From: an uncultured Bacilli bacterium
GTDB taxonomy: Bacteria; Bacillota_I; Bacilli_A; RF39; UBA660
NCBI GenBank assembly: GCA_947626655.1
Contig: CANQTA010000003.1
Coordinates: forward strand, 1-55,366
Direction: 5' to 3'
DNA: 55,366 bases
Both the position numbers and the translations under genes were made by a program. Within the stretch, counting starts at the first letter, position 1. Each line of letters starts with the position of its first letter. Below are positions 1 through 8,014 of the stretch, in pieces. The notes below the pieces were generated by a model that had not been told where the DNA came from, did no database searches, and saw only the letters and a list, made by a program, of their open reading frames with translations.

Positions 1-23
1 CAATTATTAATCTTGGTAAGATA

Positions 24-108
24 TTTGTTAATACCAATGGTATTAACAAACTAAAATATTTTAGTTTGTTAATACCAATGGTATTAACAAACTAAAATAT
101 TTTAGTTT
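24..108. repeat. Two tandem 41-bp units made of palindromes
   Basis: A 41-bp unit begins at 24 and is repeated at 65. Each unit contains a 27-nt perfect palindrome (12-bp arms, 3-nt centre; 24-50 and 65-91) followed by an overlapping 20-nt perfect palindrome with no spacer (48-67 and 89-108). The arms of the first read TTTGTTAATACC and its complement. The block lies outside any gene. It could be an operator array for a dimeric repressor, or a double hairpin in a transcript. No U-tract follows on either strand, so it is not a standard terminator. The structure is certain; the function is unknown. Confidence 0.85.
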
Positions 109-200
109 GGCTTTCATCTCTTTTTCTTTTCCTTTCTTACTTACATATACTTCTTACTATGTATATCTTGTTTTAATTATAATAATTATTTCTGTTTATT

Positions 201-421
201 TCAACATATTTGTTGTAAATTATTATTCAAAACTTTATCAAAAAACTTGTTCAAAAAAGGATTTATTGCTAAAATATAAATAGGAAGTGCGAATGAAGTA
301 GCACTACCAAATAATGGTATGGCTAATCCAATAGGGTTAGCATTTTTAATATAACAATTACTAAAAGCAATGTTAACATAAATATTATTTTAATAAGTAA
401 ATCTACTCGATTTGTTCTCAT
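201..421 (-). pseudogene. Small membrane protein gene broken by a frameshift
   Basis: A strong ribosome binding site (AAGGAGGT, near 427-434) precedes an ATG at 421. The first frame gives 32 residues: a basic start (MRTNRVD) and a hydrophobic segment, ending at a stop at 323-325. From about 345 the other frame stays open to a TGA at 201-203 and continues naturally with IGLAIPLFGSATSFALPIY, then a polar tail. Together the two frames would make a protein of about 70 residues with two membrane segments. The likely shift site is the A/T run at 341-350. No family is recognised. It may also be two unrelated short frames. Confidence 0.4.
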
Positions 422-458
422 TATTTATACCTCCTTTATTATCCAAAACCCCCTAGTA

Positions 459-550
459 TTAAGAATTGCGGACACTAAAGTTGTAATGGTAATGCTTTCC
501 CCTTGCACCTCCACGTTCATTTAAACATAAATAACCTAAAAAAGCAAATT
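459..550 (-). other. Open, GC-richer patch without a start codon; possible mobile-element remnant
   Basis: On the minus strand a frame without ATG runs from about 614 down to a TAA at 459-461. Its last part reads LNERGGARGKHYHYNFSVRN, with clearly higher GC than the flanks. The upper part of the frame is the 33-bp repeat listed separately. I cannot assign a family. A conserved-looking patch next to degenerate repeats and a broken gene suggests the edge of an old mobile or repeat element. It could also be a structured RNA. Confidence 0.3.
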
Positions 551-649
551 GCGAAATCTCTAGAGATTTTGCATTAAATTTTTGCCAAATATCTATAAAT
601 TTCGCACAAAAAAATTACCAAATCTCTAGAAATTTGGCAATTTACTACT
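551..649. repeat. 33-bp degenerate tandem repeat, three units, each with a 22-bp imperfect palindrome
   Basis: Related 22-nt imperfect palindromes begin at 551, 584 and 617, exactly 33 bp apart. All are built around AAATnTCTAnAnATTT. The period equals 11 codons, and on the minus strand the repeats translate as related 11-residue units (AKFIDIWQKFN, then AKSLEISQFAF). The unit nearest the DUF285 gene also acts as its terminator. A very similar unit forms the terminator of the second DUF285 gene at 16064-16099. Confidence 0.7.
608..643 (-). terminator. Terminator of the first DUF285 gene
   Basis: Read on the minus strand, a 12-bp stem with one wobble pair (AAATTGCCAAAT / ATTTGGTAATTT) is followed by a run of seven T. 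It starts about 50 nt after the stop codon at 694. The hairpin is the third unit of the 33-bp repeat. Confidence 0.75.
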
Positions 650-650
650 T

Positions 651-678
651 TTGACATAAATTTGACACTTTTTATAAT
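651..678 (+). promoter_or_regulatory. Candidate SigA-type promoter facing into the 3' end of the DUF285 gene
   Basis: TTGACA at 651-656 and TATAAT at 673-678 are separated by 16 bp on the plus strand, both perfect consensus hexamers. The start would be near 685, giving an RNA antisense to the gene at 694-3240. In DNA this AT-rich, chance matches are common and no sense ORF follows. Confidence 0.35.
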
Positions 679-693
679 ATTTTATTTAATTTT

Positions 694-3240
694 TTAATAA
701 GCAATAACTTGACTATTGTTATTTTCACCTAAAGATTCTTTAAGTCTATCTTTGACCCATTCAACTTGAGAAGACTCGGTATAGACTGTTATTTCAGGTA
801 AAACTGGTGAATATTGATTACCATATATCCAATCACCACCAAACATGGCTGAATATTTATATTTATCAGTTATAGCATTGTATGTTGTTTTTGGAAGTTT
901 TACTTCTTTTAATTTTTCATCACCAGCAAACATTTTTGACACATCAGTTAATTTCGAAATATTCCAGTTACTTAAATCCACACTTTCTAAACTTGTACAT
1001 CTTTCAAACATACCATTACCTCCCCAAAAATTAGATCCCATGCTATTAACTTTTGAGACATCCCAGTTGGCTATCGGACTTAAATCTTTTATTTGACTTG
1101 AATAAGAAAACATTCCGCTCATATCTGTTACATTCTTCGTATTCCAACTCGATATTGGTGTTAAATCTGTTATTTGTGTATTAGCAAACATTCGAGTCAT
1201 ACTAGTTAAGGAAGACACTTTCCAATTACTTAAGGCACTAAAATCTTTTATTTGATTTGAATATTCAAACATCGAATTCATACTTGTTACATTAGATACT
1301 TTCCAATCTGCTATCGGACTTAAATCACTTATCTTTAGATTATAAAACATACTATTCATATTGGTAACATTGGAAACATCCCAATTTTTAATAGGAGTTA
1401 AATCGGTTATTAAAGTACTTGCGAAAATTCCTCCTATATTAGTAATTTTTGATATATTCAAATCTTGTAGAGGGGTTAAATCGGTTATTTTTGTGCCTGA
1501 AAAAATATTTCCTATATTTGTAACACTTTTGATATCCCAATTATTTATAAAAGTGATATCATTTATTGGAGTGCCAGCAAACATACTAGACATATCAGTA
1601 ACATTTGAGACATCCCAGTTTATTATAGGATTTATGTCAGTGATTAAAGTGTTAGCAAACATGCTTTTCGTATCGGTTACATTTGAAATTTGCCAATCGG
1701 ATAAGGGATTTAAATTATTAATTTGAGTATTAGAAAACATATATGCCATATATTCTACTTTTGATACATCCCAATTGGTTATTGGACTTAAATCTTTTAT
1801 TTTTGTTATTTGAAATGTTTGTGTCATATCTTTCACATTAGAAACATCCCAGTTTGAAATTGGGGTTATATCATTTATTAAAGTTCCTGAAAATGTACCA
1901 CTAAGTGTAGTTACTTTAGATATATTCCAATTTTTAAGTGCTGATAAACTTGTTATCTTACTATCACGAAATGTCCAAGTCAAATTAGTAACGTTTTGAA
2001 CATTCCAATTTTTTAATGATGATATATCAGCTATTTTAGTATCGCTAAATGTATAGTCTAATTTATTTAATTTTTTTGTATTCCAATTTAATAGAGCGCT
2101 TATATCTATTAAATTATTTGCATGATAAAACATACCACCTATACTAGTAACATTAGATACATCCCAATTTGATAAGGCACTGATATCTATTAAATTAGTA
2201 TTATTTTCAAACAAATCTATCATATTTGTTACTTCACTAGTATCTAAAACATCACCAGATATTTTCTTTAAATTAGTAAAGTTATAAAAAGCATAACTCA
2301 TATTTTGCGGTGCTCGCATTGGTCCATTTGCTCCTATATATAAATCATATCTATCATTTTCATTCGGTGTTTCTTCTAACCACCCCATTACTTCATCTAA
2401 CTTGGTACCTCTTTCCGTATCTCCTAATTCCCATGTCTTAATGGCTTTAGAAGTGTCGATGTAATCTACTAAATAGATATTTTATATCTTTTGATATAGT
2501 CCTTCTTCATCATAAAATATTGAAACAGTTTTATTTGTTTCTGTACCATTTTGCATTTTTTTTATATTTTTATTTAACTTAACTAAGTATTTATAGGTAC
2601 CGTTTTCATGACAGACCATATTCTCAGCTTCAATACTTACATTTAGCATTTTGTTCGATATATAGTTTTGATAAGACGATTTATTAATTAACTCCACTAT
2701 GGCACTTAAATAATCACTACTATCTCCATCTATTTCAAATGTTGTATTATATACTTTGGTGTTATTTACTTTTAAAGTACTTAAATCTAGTGTTTCATCT
2801 AATCCTAAACCTTTTAAATATAATAGTACGTCTTCTTTTTCTAACACACTTCCCATACTACCATTATCAATGTTTAAGATTACTTTGATATCCCCACTAC
2901 AGCTATATCTCATATTTTCCATACCTTTAGATGATACTTCAATTATATTGTGAGTTCCTTCTTCTTTGGTTTCCTCATATCTATTGTTTTTATCTACTGC
3001 TCCATAATAACTTCCTACATTTGCTAATTTCATATCATTATTATCCACATGGATATGAATATTATCATATAATGTACTTACTGATAAGGAATGTTTCTTG
3101 GGGGTATTTGCTGTTATCATAGTTTTACTACCATTACCACTTACTGTTACACTAAAATAGGCATATGTTGCACTTATTATTAGTAGTAACATTATCAAAA
3201 CTCCCACTAAGCTTATTATCATTTTTTTATTATTCTTCAT
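694..3240 (-). pseudogene. DUF285/BspA-like surface protein, interrupted by an in-frame TAA
   Basis: Two consecutive frames (2482-3240 and 694-2388) lie in the same reading phase and together match the intact 824-residue protein at 16124-18598. They are separated by one TAA at 2482-2484, where the intact copy has CAA (Gln) in LYQKIQNIY; the codons after it still encode the conserved NIYLVDYI. The N-terminus has a basic start, a hydrophobic segment (about 9-28) and ATYAYFSVT, typical of SipW-dependent signal peptides. A conserved domain of about 220 residues follows, then about 16 DUF285 repeats of 25-27 residues with the pattern (D)LsPIsNWDVSNVTdMssMF, and a tail with VYTESSQVEWVK. There is no LPXTG motif. 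Binding site AGAGG precedes ATG 3240. Read-through or switching is possible; otherwise it is a recent nonsense pseudogene. Confidence 0.85.
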
Positions 3241-3328
3241 CTTTTACCTCTTTCTTTGTTTATTATATTAGTGGTAATATTAAATATAATTTTCATTTGC
3301 ACATACTTACCTACTTTCTATGTTATTT

Positions 3329-3392
3329 ATTATATCACATTTTGACAAATAATCCGACATTTTTTAAAAAAATATATGTATAAATGTCAAAA
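3329..3392 (-). promoter_or_regulatory. Promoter region of the first DUF285 gene with Spo0A-box-like sites
   Basis: On the minus strand a perfect TATAAT lies at 3329-3334, with no good -35 at 17 bp (TCGGAT). Three Spo0A-box-like sequences surround it: TTTGTCAAA at 3341-3349, AATGTCGGA at 3353-3361 and, in the opposite orientation, TGTCAAAA at 3385-3392. A weak -35 with TGTCRAA-type boxes fits an activator-dependent promoter. The region also separates this gene from the divergent regulator at 3415, so either protein could bind here. Confidence 0.4.
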
Positions 3393-3414
3393 TTAGTTAT
3401 GGATGTGAATAATT

Positions 3415-3867
3415 ATGCTAGGAGATAAATTGAAAGAAATAAGAATTTATAATGATTTAACCCAAAGAGAATTAGCTTCTATTTTAAATGTTAGTCGCTC
3501 TACTTATGCTGGTTATGAAAATGGTATTGATTGGATACCTTTAAAAAAACTTAACCTTTTCTGTAATTTTTTTAACTTAAGTCTAGATTATGTATGTGGT
3601 CTTACAACAAATAAAATTTGTAATACTGAAAAAGATGATATAAATAATAATATTGTTGCTAATAATTTAAAAACCATACGTAAAAATCATAAACATACGC
3701 AAAAATTTGTTGCTGATAAGTTGAAAACTACTAGGTCAAATTATTCTAACTATGAACAAGGAATTTCGCTAATATTAACATTTTATATAATTGATTTTGC
3801 TAAACTATATAATGTTTCTATTGACTTTATTTGTGGTAAATCTAAAGAAATGCAAATAAAAAAATAG
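3415..3867 (+). CDS. XRE-family regulator with two tandem HTH domains
   Basis: A cytosolic DNA-binding protein of 150 residues with two Cro/cI-type helix-turn-helix domains. The first is at about 5-58 (LTQRELASILNVSRSTYAGYE) and the second at about 83-140 (HTQKFVADKLKTTRSNYSNYE). Each ends in the same LDYVCG or IDFICG motif, so one domain looks like a duplicate of the other. There is no sensor or oligomerisation domain. It is transcribed divergently from the DUF285 gene, 174 bp away, the same arrangement as the 18725 regulator and its neighbour. A repressor or switch of that surface gene is the obvious inference. A toxin-antitoxin role is unlikely, as no partner is present. Confidence 0.85.
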   Translation: MLGDKLKEIRIYNDLTQRELASILNVSRSTYAGYENGIDWIPLKKLNLFCNFFNLSLDYVCGLTTNKICNTEKDDINNNIVANNLKTIRKNHKHTQKFVADKLKTTRSNYSNYEQGISLILTFYIIDFAKLYNVSIDFICGKSKEMQIKK

Positions 3868-3895
3868 CAGATTACTAAATATCTGTTATTTTTTA
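3863..3895. terminator. Terminator between convergent genes
   Basis: AATAGCAGAT pairs with ATCTGTTATT (one wobble) around an 8-nt loop, followed by six T on the plus strand. It terminates the regulator at 3415-3867 and may also serve the gene ending at 3896 from the other side. Confidence 0.7.
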
Positions 3896-4387
3896 TTATT
3901 CTTGACTTTTATGTTTAATAATTTGATAATTTTCTACTAGAGATGCTAAAGATATAGCACAGTTAGCTGGAGATGGTGAATATAACAAAATAGCTGGTAT
4001 CGTAGTTTGTGGATAAATATATTTATTATATAATTCATAAGATTTTTTACCGGTTGTAAATATATATTTTATATTGGTATTTTTAATTAATTTTTTAATA
4101 TTATTAACTTTAACATTTTTAATACTACTATCTTTAGAGTCAGTAATTGTACAAGATTTAATCGTATCCCATAATGCAATATGATGTGTTAGTAAAAAAT
4201 TTGTTTTACTTTCTATATCATTTGGTATTTTTTCATTAAAAACTATTTCTAAAACTGACCAAAAACGATTTTGAGGATGCATGTAATAAAAACCTAATTC
4301 TCTTGATTTTATTGAAGGCATTGTTCCTAATATTAAAACTTTACTATCTTTATTAAAGATTGGTTCTAAAGGATGGATGATTTTCAT
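3896..4387 (-). CDS. DNA-deoxyinosine (hypoxanthine) glycosylase, uracil-DNA-glycosylase superfamily
   Basis: Base-excision repair enzyme of 163 residues, predicted to remove deaminated bases, especially hypoxanthine. The N-terminal LILGTMPSIKSRELGFYYMH followed by PQNRFW is the signature of the DNA-deoxyinosine glycosylase branch. SPSPAN near 133-138 sits where superfamily members have the HPSPxN loop, so His is replaced by Ser. Its ATG overlaps the TGA of the upstream HD-domain gene (ATGA), so the two are translationally coupled. It is a different family from the ung gene at 21157. Confidence 0.8.
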   Translation of the reverse strand: MKIIHPLEPIFNKDSKVLILGTMPSIKSRELGFYYMHPQNRFWSVLEIVFNEKIPNDIESKTNFLLTHHIALWDTIKSCTITDSKDSSIKNVKVNNIKKLIKNTNIKYIFTTGKKSYELYNKYIYPQTTIPAILLYSPSPANCAISLASLVENYQIIKHKSQE

Positions 4388-5175
4388 TTACATCTCTTTT
4401 CTATATAATTATTCATTATATCTTTAATATCTAACATTTTAATTTTAGTTAAATGATTAGTATAATTAAATTTATCTATTAATACATTTATATAATTATT
4501 TTCTTTAACTATTTTGTAGGATTCTTTAAAGTTTAAATCAAAAACAAAGGCTAAAACACATACATAACAGTCCAGAATTGTAATTCGATCACGGAGATCT
4601 ACTGATTTATTTTGTTTGACTGTTTCATATATTTTATCTGTTAAAGAAGAATTAGCTATTTTTTCTTGGACACTAAAGCATTCAGAGAAGATTGCTTCAA
4701 TATCATCATCGCGAGCAATTCGAAAATTATCCAATTTATCAGCATCTCTTATGATATTAGCATGTAATAAAGTTCTAGTATCTAGTCCATCTTCGACATA
4801 TAAACGACTGTGATTATTAATCGCTTTTTTTATTATATTATCGTATTTATCATCTTTAATAAATTCTCTTATTAAGTTATTTTCAAATAACATTTTTACT
4901 CCATAAGCAGCATGATCAAATTTAACATTATCAAACTTATCTTTTAACTCTAATTCAGCAAACCTCCCTATATCGTGGAGAAGTGCAATTAATTCTGCTA
5001 ACTTAATATCTTCAGCAGTTAAATTTAACTTTTGAGCAATTAATTTTGATAATTCAACAACATGATAAGTGTGAACCTCTTTTAACTTAAATCCTAGTTT
5101 ATCTTTATTTTTATAAGTATTTAAATAATTTTGAAAGGCTTGTTTAGCTTCATCGATATCTATCATAAATAACAC
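4384..5175 (-). CDS. HD-domain metal-dependent phosphohydrolase
   Basis: A 263-residue soluble protein with an HD domain. The paired metal ligands are in LLHDIGRFAEL (about 67-77). Upstream HTYHVVELSKL supplies a further His, and downstream are NNHSRLY and NIIRDADKLDNFR. These motifs fit a phosphohydrolase acting on a nucleotide or similar phosphate. The substrate cannot be read from the sequence. It is the first gene of a two-gene unit with the deoxyinosine glycosylase, which hints at a link to nucleotide damage or clean-up. Confidence 0.75.
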   Translation of the reverse strand: MLFMIDIDEAKQAFQNYLNTYKNKDKLGFKLKEVHTYHVVELSKLIAQKLNLTAEDIKLAELIALLHDIGRFAELELKDKFDNVKFDHAAYGVKMLFENNLIREFIKDDKYDNIIKKAINNHSRLYVEDGLDTRTLLHANIIRDADKLDNFRIARDDDIEAIFSECFSVQEKIANSSLTDKIYETVKQNKSVDLRDRITILDCYVCVLAFVFDLNFKESYKIVKENNYINVLIDKFNYTNHLTKIKMLDIKDIMNNYIEKRCK

Positions 5176-5235
5176 CTATTTATATTTTAACATATTTATA
5201 TAGGAATATTAAATAAAAATAAATTAATTAGACAG

Positions 5236-5265
5236 CAAAAAAGCCCATACATATAAGGGCTTTTG
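5236..5265 (-). terminator. Terminator of rplM-rpsI
   Basis: AAAAGCCC pairs with GGGCTTTT across a 10-nt AT loop, followed by a T-run on the minus strand, just after the rpsI stop at 5282. Confidence 0.85.
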
Positions 5266-5281
5266 AAACATTGAAATAATT

Positions 5282-5701
5282 TTAACGTTTACTAAATTGT
5301 GGAGCACGACGAGCTTTCTTTAAACCATATTTCTTACGTTCTTTAACTCTTGGATCTCTAGTAACAAATCCAGCACTTTTAAGAATATGACGATAACTAT
5401 CTTCTCTAGTTTGATCAGTATTTTTGTCAAATTCTAATAAAGCTCTTGTAATAGCCAATCTAATAGCACCAGCTTGACCACTGAAACCACCACCATTAAC
5501 AGTTACATCGATATCAAATCTATTTTCATTTTGAGTGGCTACTAATGGTTGTTTTAAATCCATTACAAGTGTTGCAAATGGCATATAATCATCAACATCA
5601 ACACCATTAACAGTAATACGGCCAGTTCCCCCAACTAATTTTACTTGGGCGATAGCTCTTTTTCTTCTGCCTGTTGCAGTCCATACTTGTTTACTTGCCA
5701 T
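5282..5701 (-). CDS. rpsI: Small-subunit ribosomal protein S9
   Basis: Component of the 30S head whose C-terminal tail reaches the P-site tRNA. It is 139 residues long. The family start [20 protein letters not shown] and the invariant tail RRAPQFSKR are both present. It follows rplM by 8 nt with the binding site inside the gap, the usual rplM-rpsI operon. Confidence 0.98.
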   Translation of the reverse strand: MASKQVWTATGRRKRAIAQVKLVGGTGRITVNGVDVDDYMPFATLVMDLKQPLVATQNENRFDIDVTVNGGGFSGQAGAIRLAITRALLEFDKNTDQTREDSYRHILKSAGFVTRDPRVKERKKYGLKKARRAPQFSKR

Positions 5702-5709
5702 AAGTCCTC

Positions 5710-6141
5710 CTATTTAATTTCTATTGCTACTGGTTTTTGAGCTTCATGTTTATGTTCACTACCAGCATAAACAAATAACTTTTTACCCATAGCTCTTCCT
5801 AATCTATTATGGGGAAGCATTCCTTTTACGGCTCTTTCAAGCATTTCTTCAGGATATGATTCAACCATAACTTTAGCAGTTCTTTCTCTAAGACCTCCAG
5901 GATATCCGGAATGATTATAGTACTTTTTATCTTCTAGTTTATTTCCTGTTAATACTACATCCTTAGCGTTAATAATAATTACATAATCACCACAGTCTAC
6001 ATATGGTGTATAAGTAGGTTTGTGTTTTCCACGTAAGATATGGGCTGCTTTAGTAGCAACTCTACCTAATGGTTTTCCAGCAGCATCAATAACTACCCAT
6101 TGTCTTTCAATGTTTTCTTTTTTTTGCAAAAATGTTTTCAT
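5710..6141 (-). CDS. rplM: Large-subunit ribosomal protein L13
   Basis: Early-assembling 50S protein of 143 residues, the usual length. [16 protein letters not shown] and [13 protein letters not shown] are family signatures. The frame extends upstream to 6198, but the start at 6141 is chosen because AAAGGA lies just before it, it gives the normal N-terminus ([15 protein letters not shown]), and the upstream part lies in the leader of the 6220-6248 promoter. Confidence 0.97.
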   Translation of the reverse strand: MKTFLQKKENIERQWVVIDAAGKPLGRVATKAAHILRGKHKPTYTPYVDCGDYVIIINAKDVVLTGNKLEDKKYYNHSGYPGGLRERTAKVMVESYPEEMLERAVKGMLPHNRLGRAMGKKLFVYAGSEHKHEAQKPVAIEIK

Positions 6142-6213
6142 AATATATCCTTTCATTATGTTATCTATTAAACTTTCCCACGGCTTAATAAACTTCATAA
6201 ATAAAATGTACCA
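6142..6213 (-). promoter_or_regulatory. 5' leader of rplM-rpsI, possible L13 autoregulatory leader
   Basis: About 70 nt of transcribed leader separates the predicted start from the rplM ATG. It contains AAGCCGTGGGAAAG, the only GC-rich block in an AT-rich stretch. Firmicutes rplM transcripts often carry an L13-binding leader at this position. The assignment rests on position and that short block; I did not derive a confident fold. Confidence 0.4.
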
Positions 6214-6219
6214 TTTAAA

Positions 6220-6248
6220 ATTATAGGTAAAAAGTAGGATTTTGTCAA
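6220..6248 (-). promoter_or_regulatory. SigA promoter of rplM-rpsI
   Basis: On the minus strand TTGACA (6243-6248) and TATAAT (6220-6225) are separated by exactly 17 bp, a perfect consensus promoter as expected for a ribosomal operon. It lies between truA and rplM, so rplM-rpsI need not depend on upstream transcription. Confidence 0.85.
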
Positions 6249-6302
6249 TTAAAATCGTACTTTCTACCCTAATTTTATTAAAAAAATTGTTAAATATGTA
6301 AA

Positions 6303-7007
6303 TTAGTACTCAATATGGATCAAATATAAACCTTGAGGGGAAGCAGTTGGTAACCTTTTAGAAATTTTATTATCTAACATCTTTTGAATTACTTCTTGGT
6401 TAATCTTACCTTTTCCTATTTCAATTAAAGCCCCGACTAAATTGCGAACCATATAGCGATAAAAAGCTAAACCTTTAAACTTTAAATACAAAACAGAACC
6501 AATTTTAAATATATGGATATCAAAAATAGTTGAAGTATAATTAAGGCGTTCGCCAGCTACAAAATTCCGAAAATCATGAGTTCCTAAGAAAAGTTGGCTA
6601 GCTTCTTGCATTTTTTTTATATCCAATTTATTTTTAAGAAGTAGATAGTAATTATTATCTTTTTGATTAGTTAAAGCAATTTTATATAAATAAGTTTTGG
6701 ATTTAACACTATGACGAGCATGGAAATCATTTGCTACTTTTTGAACTTTTTTTACATGAATATCAGTTAAAAGATTATTAAGTTTCTTCCGTAAATTAAA
6801 AATATTTTGATTAACTTCAAAGTGCACTACTTGATATTTAGCATGAACTTTAGCATCGGTGCGGCCAGCCCCTTTTACCAAAATTTGTTGATGATACAAT
6901 TTACTTAAAGCTGATTCTAATTCACTTTGGACATTTCTAGCATTGTTTTGTCTTTGAAAACCATGAAATTTAGCGCCATCATAAGCTACTACGAGCATCA
7001 GTTTCAT
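6303..7007 (-). CDS. truA: tRNA pseudouridine(38-40) synthase
   Basis: Converts uridines 38-40 of the tRNA anticodon arm to pseudouridine. It is 234 residues long. The catalytic Asp51 is in [18 protein letters not shown] and the C-terminal [19 protein letters not shown] are also family signatures. Its ATG overlaps the stop of the preceding ORF (7004-7007). The position after ecfA-like genes and before rplM-rpsI is the classic Firmicutes order, except that ecfT is missing. Confidence 0.95.
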   Translation of the reverse strand: MKLMLVVAYDGAKFHGFQRQNNARNVQSELESALSKLYHQQILVKGAGRTDAKVHAKYQVVHFEVNQNIFNLRKKLNNLLTDIHVKKVQKVANDFHARHSVKSKTYLYKIALTNQKDNNYYLLLKNKLDIKKMQEASQLFLGTHDFRNFVAGERLNYTSTIFDIHIFKIGSVLYLKFKGLAFYRYMVRNLVGALIEIGKGKINQEVIQKMLDNKISKRLPTASPQGLYLIHIEY

Positions 7008-7564
7008 GTTACACTCCGATAAATATCCTTTATTAATTCATTAATATCAGTTGTTTTTTGCAATATTGGTTGATTAGTATTAACATAATTTATAAAATCT
7101 ATTATTTTAGGAATACGAACCCATTTAAATAATTCTTTATCAAAAAAATCACTAGTTTCATAAACTACAATTCGATCAAAAATAACATAAATTCTTTTTA
7201 CTAAATCAAAGAATACTTGAATATCGTTATCAATAACTATAATATTTTTATTATAATCACTATTTAATTTAATAAATAATTTCTTCATATATTCTTGAGT
7301 TTTATAATTAAGAGTATTAGATAAATTGCCAATAATAATAGTTTTATCATGTAACTTTGTGGCCAGTTCAACTTTAAATTGTTCACTTAAAGTTAAATCT
7401 TTTACTACTTTATCTTTGATACTAGCATCTAAATCCACTATTTTTAAAGCTTTATCAATATCTTTAATATTTAAATCTTTTACGAAAGCATTTTGATTTA
7501 AATTACTTTGATAGGTACTACAAATACCAATAATACCGTAATCTTTCACTAAATTTAGGGCCAT
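7004..7564 (-). CDS. Degenerate EcfA2-like ABC ATPase remnant, still an open frame
   Basis: A 186-residue protein in the ecfA2 position directly before truA. Order and weak sequence features follow an ABC ATPase: IGICSTYQSN in place of the Q-loop region, DIDKALKIVDLDASIKDKVV then LTLSEQFKVELATKL at the signature position (LSGGQ lost), KTIIIGNLSNTLN at Walker B (no Asp-Glu), IIVIDND at the H-loop (no His), and a C-terminal stretch like the ECF regulatory region. The Walker A segment is absent altogether. It cannot hydrolyse ATP by the normal mechanism. It overlaps its upstream partner by 10 nt and truA by 4 nt. The relationship is inferred from synteny and pattern; another origin is possible. 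Confidence 0.6.
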   Translation of the reverse strand: MALNLVKDYGIIGICSTYQSNLNQNAFVKDLNIKDIDKALKIVDLDASIKDKVVKDLTLSEQFKVELATKLHDKTIIIGNLSNTLNYKTQEYMKKLFIKLNSDYNKNIIVIDNDIQVFFDLVKRIYVIFDRIVVYETSDFFDKELFKWVRIPKIIDFINYVNTNQPILQKTTDINELIKDIYRSVT

Positions 7565-8007
7565 AATACACCTCGTAATTCTTCTTTGTCTAGATATATT
7601 TTATCAAGAAGATTATAATCTTTTAAAAGAAGAGATAGATCAACCATAAATGGTAAATTTAAACCGATTCTTTTAATTAATTTAGTATTTTTTAAAACTT
7701 CTAAAGTGGGGCCTTCAATTAATATATTACTACGATCATAAATAATTAAATAGGCAGTTAATAAAGTAAATTCCATATTATTAGTAATATTAATAAATTT
7801 AATATGATTATTTTTTAAAAAAGTAAAAATTTCTTTAACTTTTTTTTCACTAAGATTATTTAAATTATTATAAAAAATAACATGAGTATATTTACATAAA
7901 TCTTCCATATTAAAATTATTATCAATAACATGATAATTAGGATATTTAGTTAATATATTTTTATTCAAATTTGTACTAACAATAGTAACATCTGTTTCTT
8001 TGTCCAT
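7555..8007 (-). CDS. Degenerate EcfA1-like ABC ATPase remnant, still an open frame
   Basis: A 150-residue protein in the ecfA1 position. The second half retains the typical EcfA C-terminus: LIEGPTLEVLKNTKLIKRIG followed by LNLPFMVDLSLLL and a final EEL helix. Upstream, VIFYNNLNNLSEKKVKEI sits where LLLDEPT-LD would be and FINITNNME where the THD His would be; both catalytic residues are lost. No Walker A or LSGGQ motif exists and the protein is about half normal length. It lies 7 nt after whiA and overlaps the next gene by 10 nt. Conservation of frame suggests a non-catalytic role or very recent decay. Confidence 0.65.
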   Translation of the reverse strand: MDKETDVTIVSTNLNKNILTKYPNYHVIDNNFNMEDLCKYTHVIFYNNLNNLSEKKVKEIFTFLKNNHIKFINITNNMEFTLLTAYLIIYDRSNILIEGPTLEVLKNTKLIKRIGLNLPFMVDLSLLLKDYNLLDKIYLDKEELRGVLWP

Positions 8008-8014
8008 TTGATAC

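Noticed and set aside
24..108. CRISPR array
   Set aside because: The two units are directly adjacent without variable spacers, and no cas gene is present.
1361..1726. Plus-strand open frame of 121 codons opposite the first DUF285 gene
   Set aside because: It mirrors the repeats of the opposite strand, lacks a binding site and resembles no protein. A shadow of the repetitive gene.
694..3240. Alternative genetic code to explain the TAA
   Set aside because: TAA, TAG and TGA all end normal-length conserved genes here, so no reassignment is supported.
4008..4016. Perfect DnaA box (TGTGGATAA), and similar TTATCCACA at 3041 and 18402
   Set aside because: Each is single and inside a coding region; the two in DUF285 genes simply encode the conserved VDNND. 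No cluster, AT-rich unwinding element or dnaA gene is nearby, so this is not an origin.
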